64,000 nucleotides of DNA from JACKBJ01 sp964549495 (GCA_964549495.1 CAZJWJ010000011.1:1-64000), one strand, 5' to 3'. Counted from the first letter of the stretch, positions 9,059 to 18,974 are shown. Program-made: numbers and translations. Notes: generated by a model not told the origin, from the sequence alone.

Positions 9059-9907
9059 ATGAGCTGGAAATGGACCCTGCTGCGCGCGGGCCGCTTTGGA
9101 CTGGACGGCGGCAGCATGTTCGGGGTGGTGCCCAAGGCACTCTGGGCGCGGCGCACGCCGCCGGACGATCTCAACCGCATCCCCTTGCAGACCAACTGCC
9201 TGCTCCTGGAGGGCCAGGGCAAGCGCCTGCTGGTCGAGACCGGCTATGGGGACAAATGGGCGGCCGAGGATCGCGAGATCTACGCCATGCAAGCGCGCAG
9301 CGTGCTCGATGCGCTGGCCGAACAGGGCGTCCGGCCCGAGGACATCGATCTGGTGCTGGTGACGCATCTGCACTTCGATCATGCCGGGGGCCTGACCCGA
9401 AGTGGCGATTCGGGCGAGCCGGTGCCCAGCTTTCCGCGGGCCGAGATCATCGTGCAGCGCGGCGAGTGGGAAGACGCCCTGGCCAACCGATCGACCATGA
9501 ACCGCACCTATCTGCGGAGCCATCTGGACCCGGTGGCCGATCGCATCCGCGCCGTCGAGGGCGAGGCCGAGATCCTACCGGGACTCGTGGTCTGGCCGAT
9601 GGTGGGTCACACCTGGGGCCAGCAAGCCCTTCGATTCCAGGACGATGACGGCTGGGTCTGTTTCCCCGGCGACGTGATGCCCACCTTCCAGCATTCGGGC
9701 CTGGCCTGGAACATGGCCTACGACATGCTGCCCTACACCAACATGCAGTCCAAGCAGGACCTGCTCGAACGGGCCCGGGAGGAGGGCTGGCGCATCGTCC
9801 TGGACCACGAGCCGGGCGACCCGCTCGTTCGCGTGGTCGAGCATCCCAAGCGTCCCGACCGCCTGACCCTCGAGCGAACCGAAGCGAATGGAGGAGGATC
9901 CCGATGA
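9059..9907 (+). CDS. MBL-fold metallo-hydrolase
   Basis: The 282-residue protein carries the metallo-beta-lactamase-fold zinc ligands: THLHFDHAGG with His103, His105, Asp107 and His108, then His184 (MVGHTWG), Asp205 (FPGDVMP) and His250 (LDHEPGD). The layout fits the AHL-lactonase/YtnP-like branch of the superfamily, but the substrate cannot be told from sequence. GGAGAAGCGAG provides a strong ribosome binding site before the ATG. The end overlaps the next gene by four bases (ATGA), so expression is coupled with the M3 peptidase. Confidence 0.85.
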   Translation: MSWKWTLLRAGRFGLDGGSMFGVVPKALWARRTPPDDLNRIPLQTNCLLLEGQGKRLLVETGYGDKWAAEDREIYAMQARSVLDALAEQGVRPEDIDLVLVTHLHFDHAGGLTRSGDSGEPVPSFPRAEIIVQRGEWEDALANRSTMNRTYLRSHLDPVADRIRAVEGEAEILPGLVVWPMVGHTWGQQALRFQDDDGWVCFPGDVMPTFQHSGLAWNMAYDMLPYTNMQSKQDLLERAREEGWRIVLDHEPGDPLVRVVEHPKRPDRLTLERTEANGGGSR

Positions 9908-11868
9908 GCAAGAAGAAGCAGCGCGAGTCCAAGCGAGCCAAGCCGAACAAGAAGGCCAAGAAGTCCAAGCAGAGCGAGAAGGCCGAGAAGACCGAGAAGG
10001 TCGAGCCGATGTCCGGGACCTCCAGCGCCGATCGCACGAGCGGCGCCGAGGAGGCGGGGGCGGCGGGCCGCAAGGGCCGGCTGCCCGCCCGCGACGAGCT
10101 GGCCGTCGAGCATACCTGGGACACCCACAGCATCTTTGCCGACGATGCCGCCTGGGAGGCGGCGCTCGAGGAATTGCAGGCGGCCAAGGAGCGTCTGGCG
10201 GGCTTCGCGGGCCGTCTCGGCGAGGGGCCCGACACCCTGCTGGACTACCTCGAGCAGCGCGACGCGGCGCTCAACCTGGCCGGCCGGATCTACGTCTACG
10301 CCAGCAGCTTCCGCGCCGTCGACAGCCTCGATCAGACCGCCGGCGCGCGCGCCGCGCGGGCGGGCAGCGCCTATGCCGAGCTGAGCGCCGCCACCGCCTT
10401 CGACCGGCCCGAGATGCAGGCCATCGGCTGGGATCGGTTGAAGCAGTGGGCCGATGAGCACGAGGGCCTGGCGCGCTACGCGCATCATTTCGAGCGCCAG
10501 GCCGATCGGGCGGCGCACCTGCGCTCCGGCGAGGTGGAGGAGGTCTTGGCCCTGCTCGGCGATCCGATGGGCACGGCCACCAGCATCGCCTCGGTGTTGA
10601 CCAATGCCGAGCTGCCCTTCGCGCCGGCCGAGGACGGCCAGGGCCGGTCGCACGAGGTGGCCCAGAGCAGCATCGACGACCTGGTCACGCGCGCCGATCG
10701 CGATCTGCGCCGGTCGGCCTGGGAGAGCTATGCCGATGGCCATCTGGCTTTCAAGCAGACCCTGGCCACCTGCCTGACGGTGGCGGTCAAGCGCGACGTC
10801 TTCAACGCGCGTGTGCGCGGCTACGGCTCGGCCCTCGAGGCAGCCCTGGGACCCGAGCGGATCCCGACCGAGGTCTTCGACAACCTCATCCGGGTCTTCC
10901 AGTCCAACCTGCCCACCTGGCACCGCTACTGGCGGCTGCGCCGCAAGGCCATGGGGGTGGACCGGCTGCGGCCCTGGGACCTCAAGGCGCCCTTGACGCG
11001 CGACAAGCCCGAGGTGCCCTACGGCCAGGCGGTGGACTGGATCTGCCAGGGTATGGCGCCCTTGGGACCGGACTACGTGGCGGCCATGCGCCGCGGCCTG
11101 CTCGAGGATCGCTGGGTGGACGTCTACCCCAATCGGGGCAAGCGGGCCGGCGCCTTCTCCTCGGGCGTCAAGGGGATCCATCCCTTCATCTTCATGAGCT
11201 ACACCGACGATCTCTTCAGCTTGAGCACCCTGGCCCACGAACTGGGCCACTCGATGCACTCCTACCTGTCGTGGCAGCATCAGCCCATCGTCTACAGCGG
11301 CTACTCGCTCTTCGTGGCCGAGGTGGCCTCCAACTTCAACCAGGCCCTCACGCGGGCCCACCTCTTCGAGACCCAGACGGACCCCAGCTTCCAGATCGCC
11401 TTGATCGAGGAGGCGATGAGCAACTTCCATCGCTACTTCTTCATCATGCCCACCTTGGCCCGCTTCGAATTGGACATGCACCAGCGCGTCGAGCGCGGCG
11501 AGCCCTTGACGGCCGACGCGATGAACGAGCGCATGGCCGAGCTCTTCGGCGAGGGCTACGGCGAGGAGGTCGACTTCGACGCCGACCGCGTGGGCATCAC
11601 CTGGAGCCAGTTCGGTCACCTCTACGCCAACTTCTACGTATACCAGTACGCCACCGGGATCTCGGCCGCGCATGCCCTGGCCGAGCCCATCCTGGCCGGC
11701 GAGGCCGGCGCCGCCGAGCGCTACCTGGACTTCCTCTCCTCCGGCGGCTCGGTCTACGGCCTGGACGCGCTGAAGGCCGCCGGGGTCGACATGACCCAGC
11801 CGGACGCGGTGGAGACGACCTTCGCCAGCCTGGGGCGGCTGGTCGACCGCCTGGAGTCGCTGATCTGA
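9904..11868 (+). CDS. pepF: M3-family oligoendopeptidase (PepF-like)
   Basis: This 654-residue zinc peptidase has the HExxH motif AHELGHSMH with His445, Glu446 and His449, and the downstream helix EVASNFNQAL supplying the third ligand. The N-terminal helical PepF domain covers about residues 60-200. M3 oligoendopeptidases cleave short cytosolic peptides. GAGGAGG precedes the ATG, which overlaps the MBL gene stop. Unusually, residues 1-40 form a very Lys-rich extension (KKKQRESKRAKPNKKAKKSK) before the conserved part begins near residue 62. This is not a normal signal peptide, so a cytosolic location is still expected. Confidence 0.9.
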   Translation: MSKKKQRESKRAKPNKKAKKSKQSEKAEKTEKVEPMSGTSSADRTSGAEEAGAAGRKGRLPARDELAVEHTWDTHSIFADDAAWEAALEELQAAKERLAGFAGRLGEGPDTLLDYLEQRDAALNLAGRIYVYASSFRAVDSLDQTAGARAARAGSAYAELSAATAFDRPEMQAIGWDRLKQWADEHEGLARYAHHFERQADRAAHLRSGEVEEVLALLGDPMGTATSIASVLTNAELPFAPAEDGQGRSHEVAQSSIDDLVTRADRDLRRSAWESYADGHLAFKQTLATCLTVAVKRDVFNARVRGYGSALEAALGPERIPTEVFDNLIRVFQSNLPTWHRYWRLRRKAMGVDRLRPWDLKAPLTRDKPEVPYGQAVDWICQGMAPLGPDYVAAMRRGLLEDRWVDVYPNRGKRAGAFSSGVKGIHPFIFMSYTDDLFSLSTLAHELGHSMHSYLSWQHQPIVYSGYSLFVAEVASNFNQALTRAHLFETQTDPSFQIALIEEAMSNFHRYFFIMPTLARFELDMHQRVERGEPLTADAMNERMAELFGEGYGEEVDFDADRVGITWSQFGHLYANFYVYQYATGISAAHALAEPILAGEAGAAERYLDFLSSGGSVYGLDALKAAGVDMTQPDAVETTFASLGRLVDRLESLI

Positions 11869-11959
11869 GCAGCGGAGTCCGGACGCGGGTTCTGACGATC
11901 CGAGGGCTCCGTCGCCCGAGCATCGAGCCGGCGGCGGAGCACCCGATCTAGGGGGCAAG

Positions 11960-14900
11960 ATGCTCCGTCGCGCCGCCTGGGCGATGATCCTGACCGCTGG
12001 CCTGCTGGCCGGCCTGCCGGCCGGCGCGCAGGAGCCGGCCGATGCGCCCGATCCGGACCGGCGCCTGCTGGCCACCGGTCAGACCCGCGGCTACCGCGGC
12101 ATCGTGGCCGAGCCGGCCGACGGCAACGGGGACGACGGCGACCGGATCCGCGGCCGGCTGCCCGACTACCGCCTGCCCTCGGGCGAGCCCCTGACGGAAG
12201 GCCAGCTGCCGGCGCGCCCGGCCGACAACCTGGTCGTCGACCACAGCACCGGCCTGATGTGGCCGCGCTACCTGCTGCTGCTCGACGGCGATGACGAGGA
12301 AGGCCTGCACGCCAACTACCGCCTGGACCGGAGCTACAGCTGGAGTCAGGCCTTGGCGCTGGCGCGGGACTTCCGCTACGGCGGCTACGCCGACTGGCGC
12401 CTGCCCAACGTGCACGAGCTGCAGAGCCTGGTCGACTTCGGTCGGGCCCGGCCGGCCCTGGACCCCCTGACCTTCCCCGAGGAGCTCGAGGACCTGCCCA
12501 GCCCCTACTTCTGGAGCTCGACTACCCGCCCGGACCTGCCCTTGGAGGCCTACTACACCAACTTCCTCGACGGCCACGCCTGGCCCTGGCACAAGGGCAT
12601 CGGCTTTGCGGTGCGGCCGGTGCGCAGCGTCAGCGTCCGGGATCCGGTGGCCATCTTCGCCACAGGGCAGACCCTCAGCTACGAGGGCGCCGGCGAGGCG
12701 CCGCGGCCCGGCCAGGGCGATGACGGCGACTTGCAGCTGGGCCTGTCGCGCAGCTACCTGTGGCAGGACGACGGCCGCATCGATTCGCCGGAGGAGAACC
12801 AGCTCGTCGACGAGCGAACGGGCCTGGTCTGGCTGCGCCAACCGACCCTGCTCGACGGCTCGGGCGGCCCGGGTGGCAACGTCGACCTGAGCGTCCCTCT
12901 GAACTGGCAAGAGGCGGTCGAGGCCTGCCAGGCTCTGGATTACGGCGGGCGGCAGGACTGGCGACTGCCCAACATCCGCGAGCTGGACTCACTGGCCCGC
13001 TACGGCAGCGAGGAGGCGCCGCTGGACCCGGCGGCCTTCCCCGGCTCGCCCCTGCCGCCCGAGGGCGACCACCAGCCGCCCTGGATCTGGTGGTCCTCGA
13101 CCACCAACCAGCGCGACCGGCCGGGCCTGCGCGGCATCGACGAGGCCTGGTACCTGAGCATGGCCTCGCCCCTCAAGCGCCACCATGTCTTCGATGCCAA
13201 CGCCGGCACGGCCAAGGCCGAGCCGGGCTACGCCCGCTGCGTGCGCGACGCTTTGCCGGCCGATCCGCCGGAAGGCTGGCGCGCCGAGATCCGCGCCTCG
13301 GCCGATTGGCAGGCCCTGTCCATCGAATCGGCCCTGCCCAACCTGCTGCGCCAGGGCAAGTACCTGCTGCCGACCGAGGCCGAAGCGCCCGCGGCGCCGT
13401 TCACGGCCGCCTTCCAGGACGTGCGGACCCATCTGCTCCACCTGGACTTCCTGCGCCAGGTCTTCCCGGAGCACTTCGGATCGCTGAGCACCTCCGACTA
13501 CGAGGCCCTGGTCGCCCGGCGCGCCACGCGGCGCTACGTTGCCGGCGGGCTGCGCGAGTTCACCGCCGAGGACGGCCGGCGGGTCTATGGCTTCGACGTC
13601 TACACCGCCGATGCCCCCGCCTCCGAGCGGCTCGCGCGCGAGGAGCTGATCGACCTGCAGCGCCGGCTGGGCCGCCAGTTCCGGCGCCGGCCCCTGGTCT
13701 ACTCCCCCACCCGGGCCGAGGACATCGCCGAGGCCCGCGGCTGGGGGCCGGGCGGGCCGCCGGTGGCCTTCCCCGCCCCGCGGCCCGATCCGGGCTACGA
13801 GCTGTACACGCCCGGCGTGGCCTACGGCCGGCCGCGCCTGGTCGACCTGGCCGATCTGCCGGCGCTGACCGCGGCAGGCGGGCTGAGCTGGCAGGACATC
13901 CTGGTGCTCGACCGCGCGCCGGTGGACGTCGAAGCCGTGGTCTCGGCCATCCTGACCGGCGAGCCCCAGGGCGAGCTCTCGCACCTGAGCGTGCGCAGCG
14001 CGCGGCGCGGCACGCCCAACGCCTACCTGGCCGATGCCCATGCCGAGCTGGCCGAGCATGCCGGCCGGCTGGTCCGCCTGACCCTGAGCCGCGAGGACTG
14101 GCAGGTCGAGGCCGACGTCGATCCGGCCGAGGCCGAGGCGCATTGGGCCGCCCGGCGACCGGAGCCGGTGGTCGTTCCGCCGGTGGATTCGGCGCATCGT
14201 GCCATCGAGGATCTGGATGCGATCGAGGCCGGCGACGTCGGCCGGGACGCCGAGCGGCGCGTGGGCGCCAAGGCGGCCAACCTGGCCCGGCTCTACGCCG
14301 TCTTGCCCGAGGAGAACCGGCTGCCCGGCCTGGCGATTCCCTTCGCCTACTACCAGGACTTCATGCAGCAGGGGCGGATCTTCGATCCCGAAGTCGACCC
14401 GCCGGCCGAGCGCAGCCTGGCCGAGCACCTGGCCTTGCTGCAGTCCGATCCGCGCTTCGGCACCGACCCCGCCTGGCGTGCCGAGCGCCTGGCCGTCCTG
14501 CGCGAGGCCATCCGCGACGCGCCGGTGCCAGATGCCTGGGAGGACGAGATCCAGGCGCGCATCGTCGAGACCTTCGGCGCCGAGACGATGGTCCGCTTCC
14601 GCTCCTCCTCGAATGCCGAGGACGGGCTGCGCTTCAACGGCGCGGGCTTGTATGACTCGACCTCGGTCTGCGCCCTGGACGGCTCGGACGGCGACGACGA
14701 CGGGCCCTCGCGCTGCGATCCGAACCAGCCCGAGGAGCGGACCATCAAGCGCGGTCTGCGCAAGGTCTGGGCCAGCCTGTGGAGCCAGCGGGCCGCGGAC
14801 GAGCGATCCTGGTACGGCATCGACCCGGCCTCGGTGGCCATGGCCATCCTGGTCACGCCGGCCTTCCCCGACGAGGAGGCCAACGGCGTGGCCTTCACCG

Positions 14901-16153
14901 GCAACCCCTTCGACCCGCAGCCGGGCCAGATGCTGGTCAGCGCCCAGCTGGGCGATGTCAGCGTGGTGCTGCCCGAACCGGGCGTCCTGCCGGAGCGTGA
15001 TCTGATCCTGACCGAGGCCGGCCAGGTGACCGGCATCCGGCGCCTACAATCCTCCAGCCTCGTCCCGCCGGGCAGCCCGGTGCTCTCCGATGCCCTCCTG
15101 CGCGGCCTGGGCGATCTGCTGCTCCTGACCGACCAACGCTTCCCCTTGGATCGGGGCGAGTACTCGCGCCAGGAGCTGATGCTCGATGTCGAGTTCAAGG
15201 TCGACGCACCGGACTCGACGCTCTACCTCAAGCAGGTCCGACCCTTCCTCTTGGCCCGCGAGCCCGGCAGTGAGCCGCCGGCCTTCTTGCGTCTGAGCCT
15301 GGACGACGAGTCGAGCCTGTGCAGCGGTTGGCGGGTGACCGAACCCATCGCCAGCGAGCATGCCGAGCGCTTGCGGCTCGAGCTGCCGGCCGGCCAGCTC
15401 GAGCTACCGCTGGCGCCGGGCATCCACCCGGCCCCGCTATTCGGCGCCTTGGAGCTGGGTCCCGAGCGCATGCCGCTGGAGGCCGAGGACGCGGGCCAGG
15501 TCGAGATCGAGCCCCTGGCCGGCCAGCCCGATCGCCTCTCGGCCCGCCTCTCGCGGCGCTACCGGCCGGCCGGCAGTGCCGCCGGGCCCGAGACCGAGGT
15601 CTGGTTGCAGCTGGACGGCCTCTGGGCCGGCGAACCGAACCTGCGCGACCTGGACGCGGAGGCGCTGCGGCTCGGCATCCAGGTCCTGGCCCGGCAGGGC
15701 GAGCGACCGGCCCAGGTCCTGACCCCCTGCGATCTGGAGGGCGGCCTCGACGCGCGGCTCGAGTTGGACCTGGCCGGCGGTCGGTGGGCCGGCCTGGCGC
15801 TGCGCTACGCCGACCGGCCGGGACTGGCGCCGGTGACCCAGGCCCGCCTGCTCGGCGCCGACCTGCGGCTGGCCGACGGCCCGCTGCGCATCGAGGCGCC
15901 CGAGCAGCTGGTCTACGATGCCGGCCGGCACAACTGGAACGAGCGCCTGTGGCTGCTCTTCGATCCGCCGCGCGAGGGCCGGCGGGGCATCGAGATCGCC
16001 GCCGAGGGCATCTCCACCGACCCGGCGACGCGCTGGTCGGCCTGGTGGTTGGATGGCGACCTGGCGCGCGCCGAGCCGATCGCGGTGCGCGCCGCGCGCT
16101 ACCGCTTCGGCGCCCTCGAGGACTGGCTGCGGCTGCCGCATCTGCGGCGCTGA
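11960..16153 (+). CDS. Secreted fusion of two DUF1566 domains with a PEP/pyruvate-binding domain
   Basis: The 1,397-residue protein starts with a cleavable signal peptide (residues 1-24, ending GAQEP). Two DUF1566/Lcl-type domains follow at about 35-220 and 230-430, each with VDxxTGLxW, the DWRLPN motif and a WSST segment. After a spacer comes a PEP-synthase/PPDK N-terminal ATP-grasp-like domain (about 765-1130). It shows VGAKAANLARL, MVRFRSSSNAEDG (877-889) and GVAFTGNPFDP near 976, and ends with LYLKQVRPF. No phosphohistidine or PEP-utilising C-terminal domain is present. The last 250 residues are unassigned beta-rich sequence ending LRLPHLRR. A nucleotide-binding fold on an exported protein is odd, and the activity is unknown. 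Confidence 0.75.
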   Translation: MLRRAAWAMILTAGLLAGLPAGAQEPADAPDPDRRLLATGQTRGYRGIVAEPADGNGDDGDRIRGRLPDYRLPSGEPLTEGQLPARPADNLVVDHSTGLMWPRYLLLLDGDDEEGLHANYRLDRSYSWSQALALARDFRYGGYADWRLPNVHELQSLVDFGRARPALDPLTFPEELEDLPSPYFWSSTTRPDLPLEAYYTNFLDGHAWPWHKGIGFAVRPVRSVSVRDPVAIFATGQTLSYEGAGEAPRPGQGDDGDLQLGLSRSYLWQDDGRIDSPEENQLVDERTGLVWLRQPTLLDGSGGPGGNVDLSVPLNWQEAVEACQALDYGGRQDWRLPNIRELDSLARYGSEEAPLDPAAFPGSPLPPEGDHQPPWIWWSSTTNQRDRPGLRGIDEAWYLSMASPLKRHHVFDANAGTAKAEPGYARCVRDALPADPPEGWRAEIRASADWQALSIESALPNLLRQGKYLLPTEAEAPAAPFTAAFQDVRTHLLHLDFLRQVFPEHFGSLSTSDYEALVARRATRRYVAGGLREFTAEDGRRVYGFDVYTADAPASERLAREELIDLQRRLGRQFRRRPLVYSPTRAEDIAEARGWGPGGPPVAFPAPRPDPGYELYTPGVAYGRPRLVDLADLPALTAAGGLSWQDILVLDRAPVDVEAVVSAILTGEPQGELSHLSVRSARRGTPNAYLADAHAELAEHAGRLVRLTLSREDWQVEADVDPAEAEAHWAARRPEPVVVPPVDSAHRAIEDLDAIEAGDVGRDAERRVGAKAANLARLYAVLPEENRLPGLAIPFAYYQDFMQQGRIFDPEVDPPAERSLAEHLALLQSDPRFGTDPAWRAERLAVLREAIRDAPVPDAWEDEIQARIVETFGAETMVRFRSSSNAEDGLRFNGAGLYDSTSVCALDGSDGDDDGPSRCDPNQPEERTIKRGLRKVWASLWSQRAADERSWYGIDPASVAMAILVTPAFPDEEANGVAFTGNPFDPQPGQMLVSAQLGDVSVVLPEPGVLPERDLILTEAGQVTGIRRLQSSSLVPPGSPVLSDALLRGLGDLLLLTDQRFPLDRGEYSRQELMLDVEFKVDAPDSTLYLKQVRPFLLAREPGSEPPAFLRLSLDDESSLCSGWRVTEPIASEHAERLRLELPAGQLELPLAPGIHPAPLFGALELGPERMPLEAEDAGQVEIEPLAGQPDRLSARLSRRYRPAGSAAGPETEVWLQLDGLWAGEPNLRDLDAEALRLGIQVLARQGERPAQVLTPCDLEGGLDARLELDLAGGRWAGLALRYADRPGLAPVTQARLLGADLRLADGPLRIEAPEQLVYDAGRHNWNERLWLLFDPPREGRRGIEIAAEGISTDPATRWSAWWLDGDLARAEPIAVRAARYRFGALEDWLRLPHLRR

Positions 16154-16288
16154 CTGGGCCTTCGAGGGGGGCCGGGCGTGAACCTGCTTCCCGGCGCTAT
16201 CCCTTCGTGCTCGATTGGTGATATCCATGTTGGCGCATCACGAACCGGTCTGCCGGTACCGGGCGGCAACAACCGGCGCATCCACACC

Positions 16289-16321
16289 GAAGCGGGCGGC
16301 CATTTTGGGGCCGCCCGCTTC
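16289..16321. terminator. Bidirectional terminator-type hairpin
   Basis: A perfect 13-base-pair stem (16289-16301 with 16309-16321) encloses a seven-base loop ATTTTGG. It lies between convergent genes ending at 16153 and 16353. There is no T tract, so termination in both directions is inferred from symmetry and position. Confidence 0.6.
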
Positions 16322-16352
16322 ATGTCGTGTGCTCGAATGGACGTCCTTGCCC

Positions 16353-18674
16353 TCAGCGGTGCCAGGAATCCTGGCCGGCCCGATTGGCCAGCCAGGGCAG
16401 GTAGATGCCCGGCGGCGCCTCGGCCGGCGCCCAGTCGACCATCACCCGCACCAAGCGCGGGGGCTGGCCGTAGCGGAAGGTGACCGTGCCCAGGGCCGGT
16501 TCCTCGAGGTCCGATACCTCGTCGGCGCAGACGCGGAGGCTGTGGCTCTCGCCCTCGGCGACCGAGCTCGGCGGCGGATCCTCGAGGCGTAGGCGATCTC
16601 CCTCGCTGGTCAAGGGCAGGATCTGGAGGCTGGCATCCTCGCCGGAAGCCTGCACGCCATGGATCCAGAGCTGGTAGTCACCGGCCGGCAGCGTCTGGGT
16701 CGGGTAGAGCACCTGCATGTTGGCCTGCAGCGCCTGACCGGCGACCGCCAGCTCGGCCGGGAAGCTGAAGTCTCCGTCCCCGTCCATGTCGCGCATCAGG
16801 TAGCTGGCGATGCTGCTGCCCGCATCGGCGGCGATGCCCACCCAGAAGAGATCGGCTCCGCCCTCGATGTGGATGTCGCGCTTGTACCCGGCGCTGGATG
16901 GATCCTGCGGGTCGTCCTGAATCAGGGGCAGGTCGAGCTCGGCCGTCCAGGTCGACAGGCCGGTCGCCTGTACCGAGAGATCGTCGAGCGCCCGGTCGGC
17001 GGTGAAGTCGATCGGTGCGCAACCGGCGCCCTGCAGCGCGACGCGATCCGGGAACTGGCCGATGCGGTGTCCGACGACCAGGCGATCGCGCAGCCAGCGC
17101 ACCCGCTCGCCACCTTCTCGGTCGCGCAGGAAGGTGAAGGCCTGGGTGGGCTCGGGCTGTCCGTCGTTGTCTGCGTCGAGCAGGAAGGTCTCGCGCAAGG
17201 CGTTGACCATGCGGTAGTCGCGGCCCACGAAGGGGCTGCGGCCGATGTCGGAGTAGTCCAGCCGGAGCGTATCGCTGACCAGCCGAACCTGGGCGGTGAA
17301 GGGCCATTGGGCGGTGTTGGCCATGGCATAGGTGCCCTCGTAGGGACCCCATTCCTCGGGCGAGGTGCCCAAGCCGGCGGCCGACTGCGGCTGGACGCCG
17401 GCCACGACCTGCAGCGCGCAGCGGGCCGCGCCGGAGAGCGAGCGTATGGTATTGGCCAGGATGGAGACGGCGAAGCCGCGCTCGGGCACCCAGAAGAGCT
17501 GCGAGGAGTAGCCCGGGATGTTGCCGCCGTGGTCGTAGACCGTCACCGCTTGGTCCGGGTTCTCCACGTCGCGCATGGCCGTGACGAAGATGCCGTAGCC
17601 GTAGTCGTCCCAGCCGGTGATCTCGATCGGCACCTGGGCCTGCTGCATGGCCTGCGCCGAGGCCTCCGAGAGCACCTCGCCGCCGCCGTCCATCAGCAGG
17701 TTGGCCCAGCGGACCATGTCGGTCGGGGTGGAGAAGGCGGTGCCGGCCGGCGCCAGGCCCGGGATGTCCCATTGGTCCAGGGGCACGATGCTGCCGCCGT
17801 CCAGGCCCAGGGCGTAGTTGCCGCTGGCCTCGACCTCCTCGGAGTAGAAGGTGGTGCGGGTCATGGCGGCGCGGGCGAAGACCTCTTCGGCCATGTAGTC
17901 GTAGTAGGGCTTGCCGGAGAGCTGCTCGACGATGAGGCCGGCCAGGTTGAAGTTGGGATTCGAGTAGTTCCAGAAGCTGCCCGGTGGCGAGGTCAGCTGG
18001 TAGCGGGGCGCGGCGAAGGCGGTCCAGTCGGCCAGGCTCAGCGCCGGATCGAGCACCCAGAGCTGGTCGGGGATGCCGCTGGAGTGGGTCAAGAGGTGGT
18101 GCGGCGTGATGGCCGAGGCCTGGTAGGGCGGTGCCAAGCTCAGATCCGGCAGGGCTTCGGTGATCGGGGCGTCCATGTCCAGCTGGCCGGCCTCGACCCG
18201 CTGCAGCAGCGCCGCCGAGGTCAGCTGCTTGGTGGTCGAACCGATGCGGAAGCGGGTCTCGGTGTCCACCGCCGTCTGGCCGCCGGCCTCGCGCAGGCCG
18301 TAGCCCTTGGCGTAGACCAATTCGCCATTCTGCGAGATGGCCAGCGAGGCGCCGGGCGTGTCGTCCGCGGGCCCATCCCCGCCGGCCATGTCCTGGGCCA
18401 TGCAGGCATCGACGGTGGCGAAGGGATCGTCCTGGTTCGGGGATTCGGCGAGGATCTCGTCCACCCAGGCCAATTCCGACTCGGGGCCGGCCAGCAGGGG
18501 CTTCGGCGCCGGGAGGGGATCGAGGCTGGGATCGAGCAGAATCGGGTCGACGCGAGGCGCGTCGGCGTCGGGAAGCACCTCGGTCGCAAGGAGCTTGGGG
18601 CCGCCGACCGCGGCGAGAAGGAGGCCGGCGGCGACGAGGCAGGCGAGTAGCGGGCGGAGGGTCAGGTGGGACAT
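16353..18674 (-). CDS. Secreted beta-lactamase-family serine hydrolase with C-terminal extension
   Basis: The 773-residue protein begins at an ATG with AAGGAG seven bases upstream and has a signal peptide over residues 1-30. The class C beta-lactamase/DD-peptidase-like domain (about 90-480) contains Ser146-T-T-Lys149, Tyr237-Ser-Asn239 and the His382-Gly-Gly motif. These are the SxxK, YxN and HxG-type elements of esterase/peptidase relatives. The remaining roughly 290 residues hold beta-rich domains, one with a pre-peptidase-C-like look (TQTLPAGDYQLWI). The protein ends with a proline-containing hydrophobic tail, IYLPWLANR, 15-20 residues from the C-terminus. The substrate is unknown. Confidence 0.82.
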   Translation of the reverse strand: MSHLTLRPLLACLVAAGLLLAAVGGPKLLATEVLPDADAPRVDPILLDPSLDPLPAPKPLLAGPESELAWVDEILAESPNQDDPFATVDACMAQDMAGGDGPADDTPGASLAISQNGELVYAKGYGLREAGGQTAVDTETRFRIGSTTKQLTSAALLQRVEAGQLDMDAPITEALPDLSLAPPYQASAITPHHLLTHSSGIPDQLWVLDPALSLADWTAFAAPRYQLTSPPGSFWNYSNPNFNLAGLIVEQLSGKPYYDYMAEEVFARAAMTRTTFYSEEVEASGNYALGLDGGSIVPLDQWDIPGLAPAGTAFSTPTDMVRWANLLMDGGGEVLSEASAQAMQQAQVPIEITGWDDYGYGIFVTAMRDVENPDQAVTVYDHGGNIPGYSSQLFWVPERGFAVSILANTIRSLSGAARCALQVVAGVQPQSAAGLGTSPEEWGPYEGTYAMANTAQWPFTAQVRLVSDTLRLDYSDIGRSPFVGRDYRMVNALRETFLLDADNDGQPEPTQAFTFLRDREGGERVRWLRDRLVVGHRIGQFPDRVALQGAGCAPIDFTADRALDDLSVQATGLSTWTAELDLPLIQDDPQDPSSAGYKRDIHIEGGADLFWVGIAADAGSSIASYLMRDMDGDGDFSFPAELAVAGQALQANMQVLYPTQTLPAGDYQLWIHGVQASGEDASLQILPLTSEGDRLRLEDPPPSSVAEGESHSLRVCADEVSDLEEPALGTVTFRYGQPPRLVRVMVDWAPAEAPPGIYLPWLANRAGQDSWHR

Positions 18675-18974
18675 GCGGGCGCTCCTTGAGCAGAGGTGGC
18701 TGTCTCGGGCAGGCTGGTAATGGGTTTCGAATGGCATCTGAGCGGATATCGAGAACTCGGTCGGTCCGCGGCCATGACCGCCGGATCGTCAGAGGGCTCG
18801 ATTTCCCAGCGTGAGCCGCGACCACGATACGTCGTGCCGAGCTCAGGGTAGCAGGTGACAGGCGCGGCGAAGTCGTGCATGATGTTCGACGTGGATGCCG
18901 TGCCCGCGTGACCTTTTGCGCGCGGAAACGACGTGGATGCCGAAGGCCGAACTTCTATATCCAAGGGGAGGATG
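18675..18974. other. Divergent intergenic region with a 14-base direct repeat
   Basis: This 300-base gap separates the minus-strand serine hydrolase from the plus-strand beta-helix gene. It contains CGACGTGGATGCCG twice, at 18887-18900 and 18929-18942. The copies are 42 bases apart start to start, about four helical turns, which would place bound regulators on the same face. No convincing -35/-10 pair was found, and TATAT at 18956-18960 is too close to the start codon to be a normal -10. No coding sequence is supported here. Confidence 0.4.

Noticed and set aside
5381..9523. Open frame of 1,380 codons on the minus strand across the 5.1-9.5 kb genes
   Set aside because: It is the mirror of high-GC coding sequence on the plus strand. 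Its translation is low-complexity Gly/Gln/Ala/Arg without domains, while the plus-strand genes have motifs and ribosome binding sites.
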